Positions 63,017 to 64,000 of a stretch of DNA of 64,000 nt are shown piece after piece. The position numbers and the translations under genes were made by a program. The notes under the pieces are model-generated. The model did no database searches, was not told where the DNA came from, and was given only the letters and a program-made list of their open reading frames with translations. The DNA is taken from the NCBI GenBank assembly GCA_963835525.1, contig CAWIFM010000009.1, positions 310,001 to 374,000 on the forward strand, written 5' to 3'. Every line of letters starts with the position of its first letter. The stretch's first letter is position 1. This DNA is from DASSUW01 sp963835525 (GTDB lineage Bacteria > Actinomycetota > Thermoleophilia > Solirubrobacterales > Solirubrobacteraceae).

Positions 63017-64000
63017 CGGCGCTGGCCGAGACCACCGCCTCCGGCTTCACGCCCGAGCAGCGCGCGGCGATCGAGGACCGCGACGGCTCCGCGCTGCTCG
63101 CCGCCGCAGCCGGCTCCGGCAAGACCGCGGTGATGGTCGAGCGGTTCGTCGAGGCGGTGCTGCGCGACGGCGTCGCCGTCGGCTCGGTGCTCGCCCTCAC
63201 CTTCACGGAGAAGGCGGCGGGCGAGCTGCGCGAGCGCCTGCGCCGGCGGCTGACCGCGCTCGGCGAGATCGAGCGTGCCCGCGAGGCCGAAGCCGCCTGG
63301 ATCGGCACCATCCACGGCTTCTGCGCCCGCGTGCTCCGCGCCCGGCCGCTGGCCGCCGGGCTCGATCCGCGCTTCACCGTCCTCGACGAGGCGGCGGCGC
63401 GCCGGCTCGCCGAGCGCGCCTACGAGACGGCGCTCGAGGAGTGGGCTGCCGCGGGCGGCTCCGCCGCGCTCGACCTGGCCGCCGCCTACGGACCCGCGCT
63501 GCGGGACCTGATCCTCGCGGCGCACGAGACGCTGCGCAGCCGCGGGCAGACGCATCCACGCTTGACGGTCCCGCCGCAGCAGGCGCCGCCCGATCCCGCC
63601 GCGCTCGAAGCGGCGCGCGCCGCGGCGGCTTCCGCGCTGGCCACCGCGGCCGACGGCAAGAAGGTGGCCGCCGCGCGCGAGGCGCTCGACGCCTGCGAGC
63701 GCTTCGCCGTCGCGGGCCCGGTGCCGTGGCCCGGCGAGCTCGACGTCGCCAAGCTCGTCAGCGGGGCCAAGGCGCTCGAGGTCGACCCCTGCGCCGACTA
63801 CCGAGAGGCGTGGGAGAGCTACCGCAAGGCGTGCGCCGACCACCACGCCCGCGCGGCGCTGGCGCTGCTCGACGACCTGCTCGACCGCTTCGGGACGGCG
63901 TTCGACGCCGCCAAGGCGGCCCGCGCCGCCGTCGACTTCGCCGACCTCGAGCTGCGCGTGCGCGACCTGCTCGCCGACCCCGCCGCCCGCGACGCCTGGG
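63013..64000 (+). CDS. addA: AddA/UvrD-type helicase-nuclease subunit, N-terminal part
   Basis: The gene runs off the window; 329 residues visible. GTG start at 63013 overlaps the addB stop. Motifs: Q motif FTPEQRAAIEDRDGSALLAA, Walker A AAAGSGKTAVMVERFVEAV, motif Ia VLALTFTEKAAGELRERLR, and WIGTIHGFCARVLRARP. It is a superfamily 1 helicase that unwinds DNA with AddB for recombination repair. The nuclease domain is expected beyond the window. Confidence 0.93.
   Translation, partial: MTALAETTASGFTPEQRAAIEDRDGSALLAAAAGSGKTAVMVERFVEAVLRDGVAVGSVLALTFTEKAAGELRERLRRRLTALGEIERAREAEAAWIGTIHGFCARVLRARPLAAGLDPRFTVLDEAAARRLAERAYETALEEWAAAGGSAALDLAAAYGPALRDLILAAHETLRSRGQTHPRLTVPPQQAPPDPAALEAARAAAASALATAADGKKVAAAREALDACERFAVAGPVPWPGELDVAKLVSGAKALEVDPCADYREAWESYRKACADHHARAALALLDDLLDRFGTAFDAAKAARAAVDFADLELRVRDLLADPAARDAW

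Overview
This window is a very GC-rich, densely packed bacterial chromosome segment with frequent 1-4 base start/stop overlaps. Several features point to Actinomycetota. The gene set includes PspA with PspAA, PspAB and HtpX, a MarP-like CvpA-protease, DUF1707-FHA and FHA proteins with a PP2C phosphatase, ECF sigma/RskA-type pairs, and c-di-AMP riboswitches in front of cell-wall hydrolases. The overall style fits Thermoleophilia (Solirubrobacterales-like), but that class assignment is inference. I see no prophage, IS transposase, CRISPR array or rRNA; one tRNA is present.

Layout. 1-2835: end of a nucleoside-type ABC transporter (ATPase plus two permeases). 2856-4471: lipoprotein, tRNA-Thr(UGU), a decayed SirB1-like gene abutting dispersed repeat copy A, and a small basic protein. 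4540-7341: GAF-GGDEF-EAL-GAF c-di-GMP protein and a small membrane protein. 7397-9067: a PlsC-GpsA fusion. 9089-12162: two ECF sigma operons and a rhomboid protease. 12257-20074: large secreted proteins, a cobalamin-binding-type protein and a LuxR regulator. 20228-22661: CorC/TlyC-type protein, membrane protein, DUF1707-FHA. 22982-26910: fatty-acid-type genes (an acyl-CoA ligase with an internal out-of-frame deletion, 3-hydroxyacyl-CoA dehydrogenase, thiolase) with palindromic operators, then a BI-1 family protein. 26931-31633: FHA, exonuclease VII, PP2C phosphatase, papain-like hydrolase. 31664-35068: chorismate-lyase-like, DAHP synthase, MFS exporter, RsgA. 35325-39095: methyltransferase, cupin, hemerythrin, phosphodiesterase, cell-wall-binding-repeat lipoprotein. 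39205-45582: two c-di-AMP riboswitches, each before a peptidoglycan hydrolase, enclosing a phage-shock (Psp) cluster. 45607-50654: lgt, then lysA-hom-thrC-thrB. 50923-54368: L,D-transpeptidase, ParA, FHA, SRPBCC and a lipoprotein. 54365-59559: PBP2a-like transpeptidase, MarP-like protease, topoisomerase III. 60143-64000: AddB-AddA recombination nuclease, cut by the window end.

Themes. Cell-envelope maintenance recurs (c-di-AMP-controlled hydrolases, Psp response, PBP, L,D-transpeptidase, MarP-like protease, Lgt, rhomboid), together with Ser/Thr phospho-signalling (PP2C and three FHA proteins). The lysA-hom-thr run makes lysine/diaminopimelate and threonine from the aspartate pathway.

Most notable and possibly undescribed: a family of six intergenic elements (A-F at 4029, 35073, 27636, 41884, 50657, 59558) with shared terminal inverted repeats related to GAACGTCAACTGCGGCTGGG + TAGGG and different, often palindromic, interiors. 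All sit at or next to gene ends, and at least two supply the stop codon of a neighbouring gene. A separate 161-bp double hairpin (29965-30125) has mismatches that nearly all become G-U pairs if it is read from the minus strand. Two genes (PP2C at 30143, AAC(3)-like at 41094) appear to need CTG starts.
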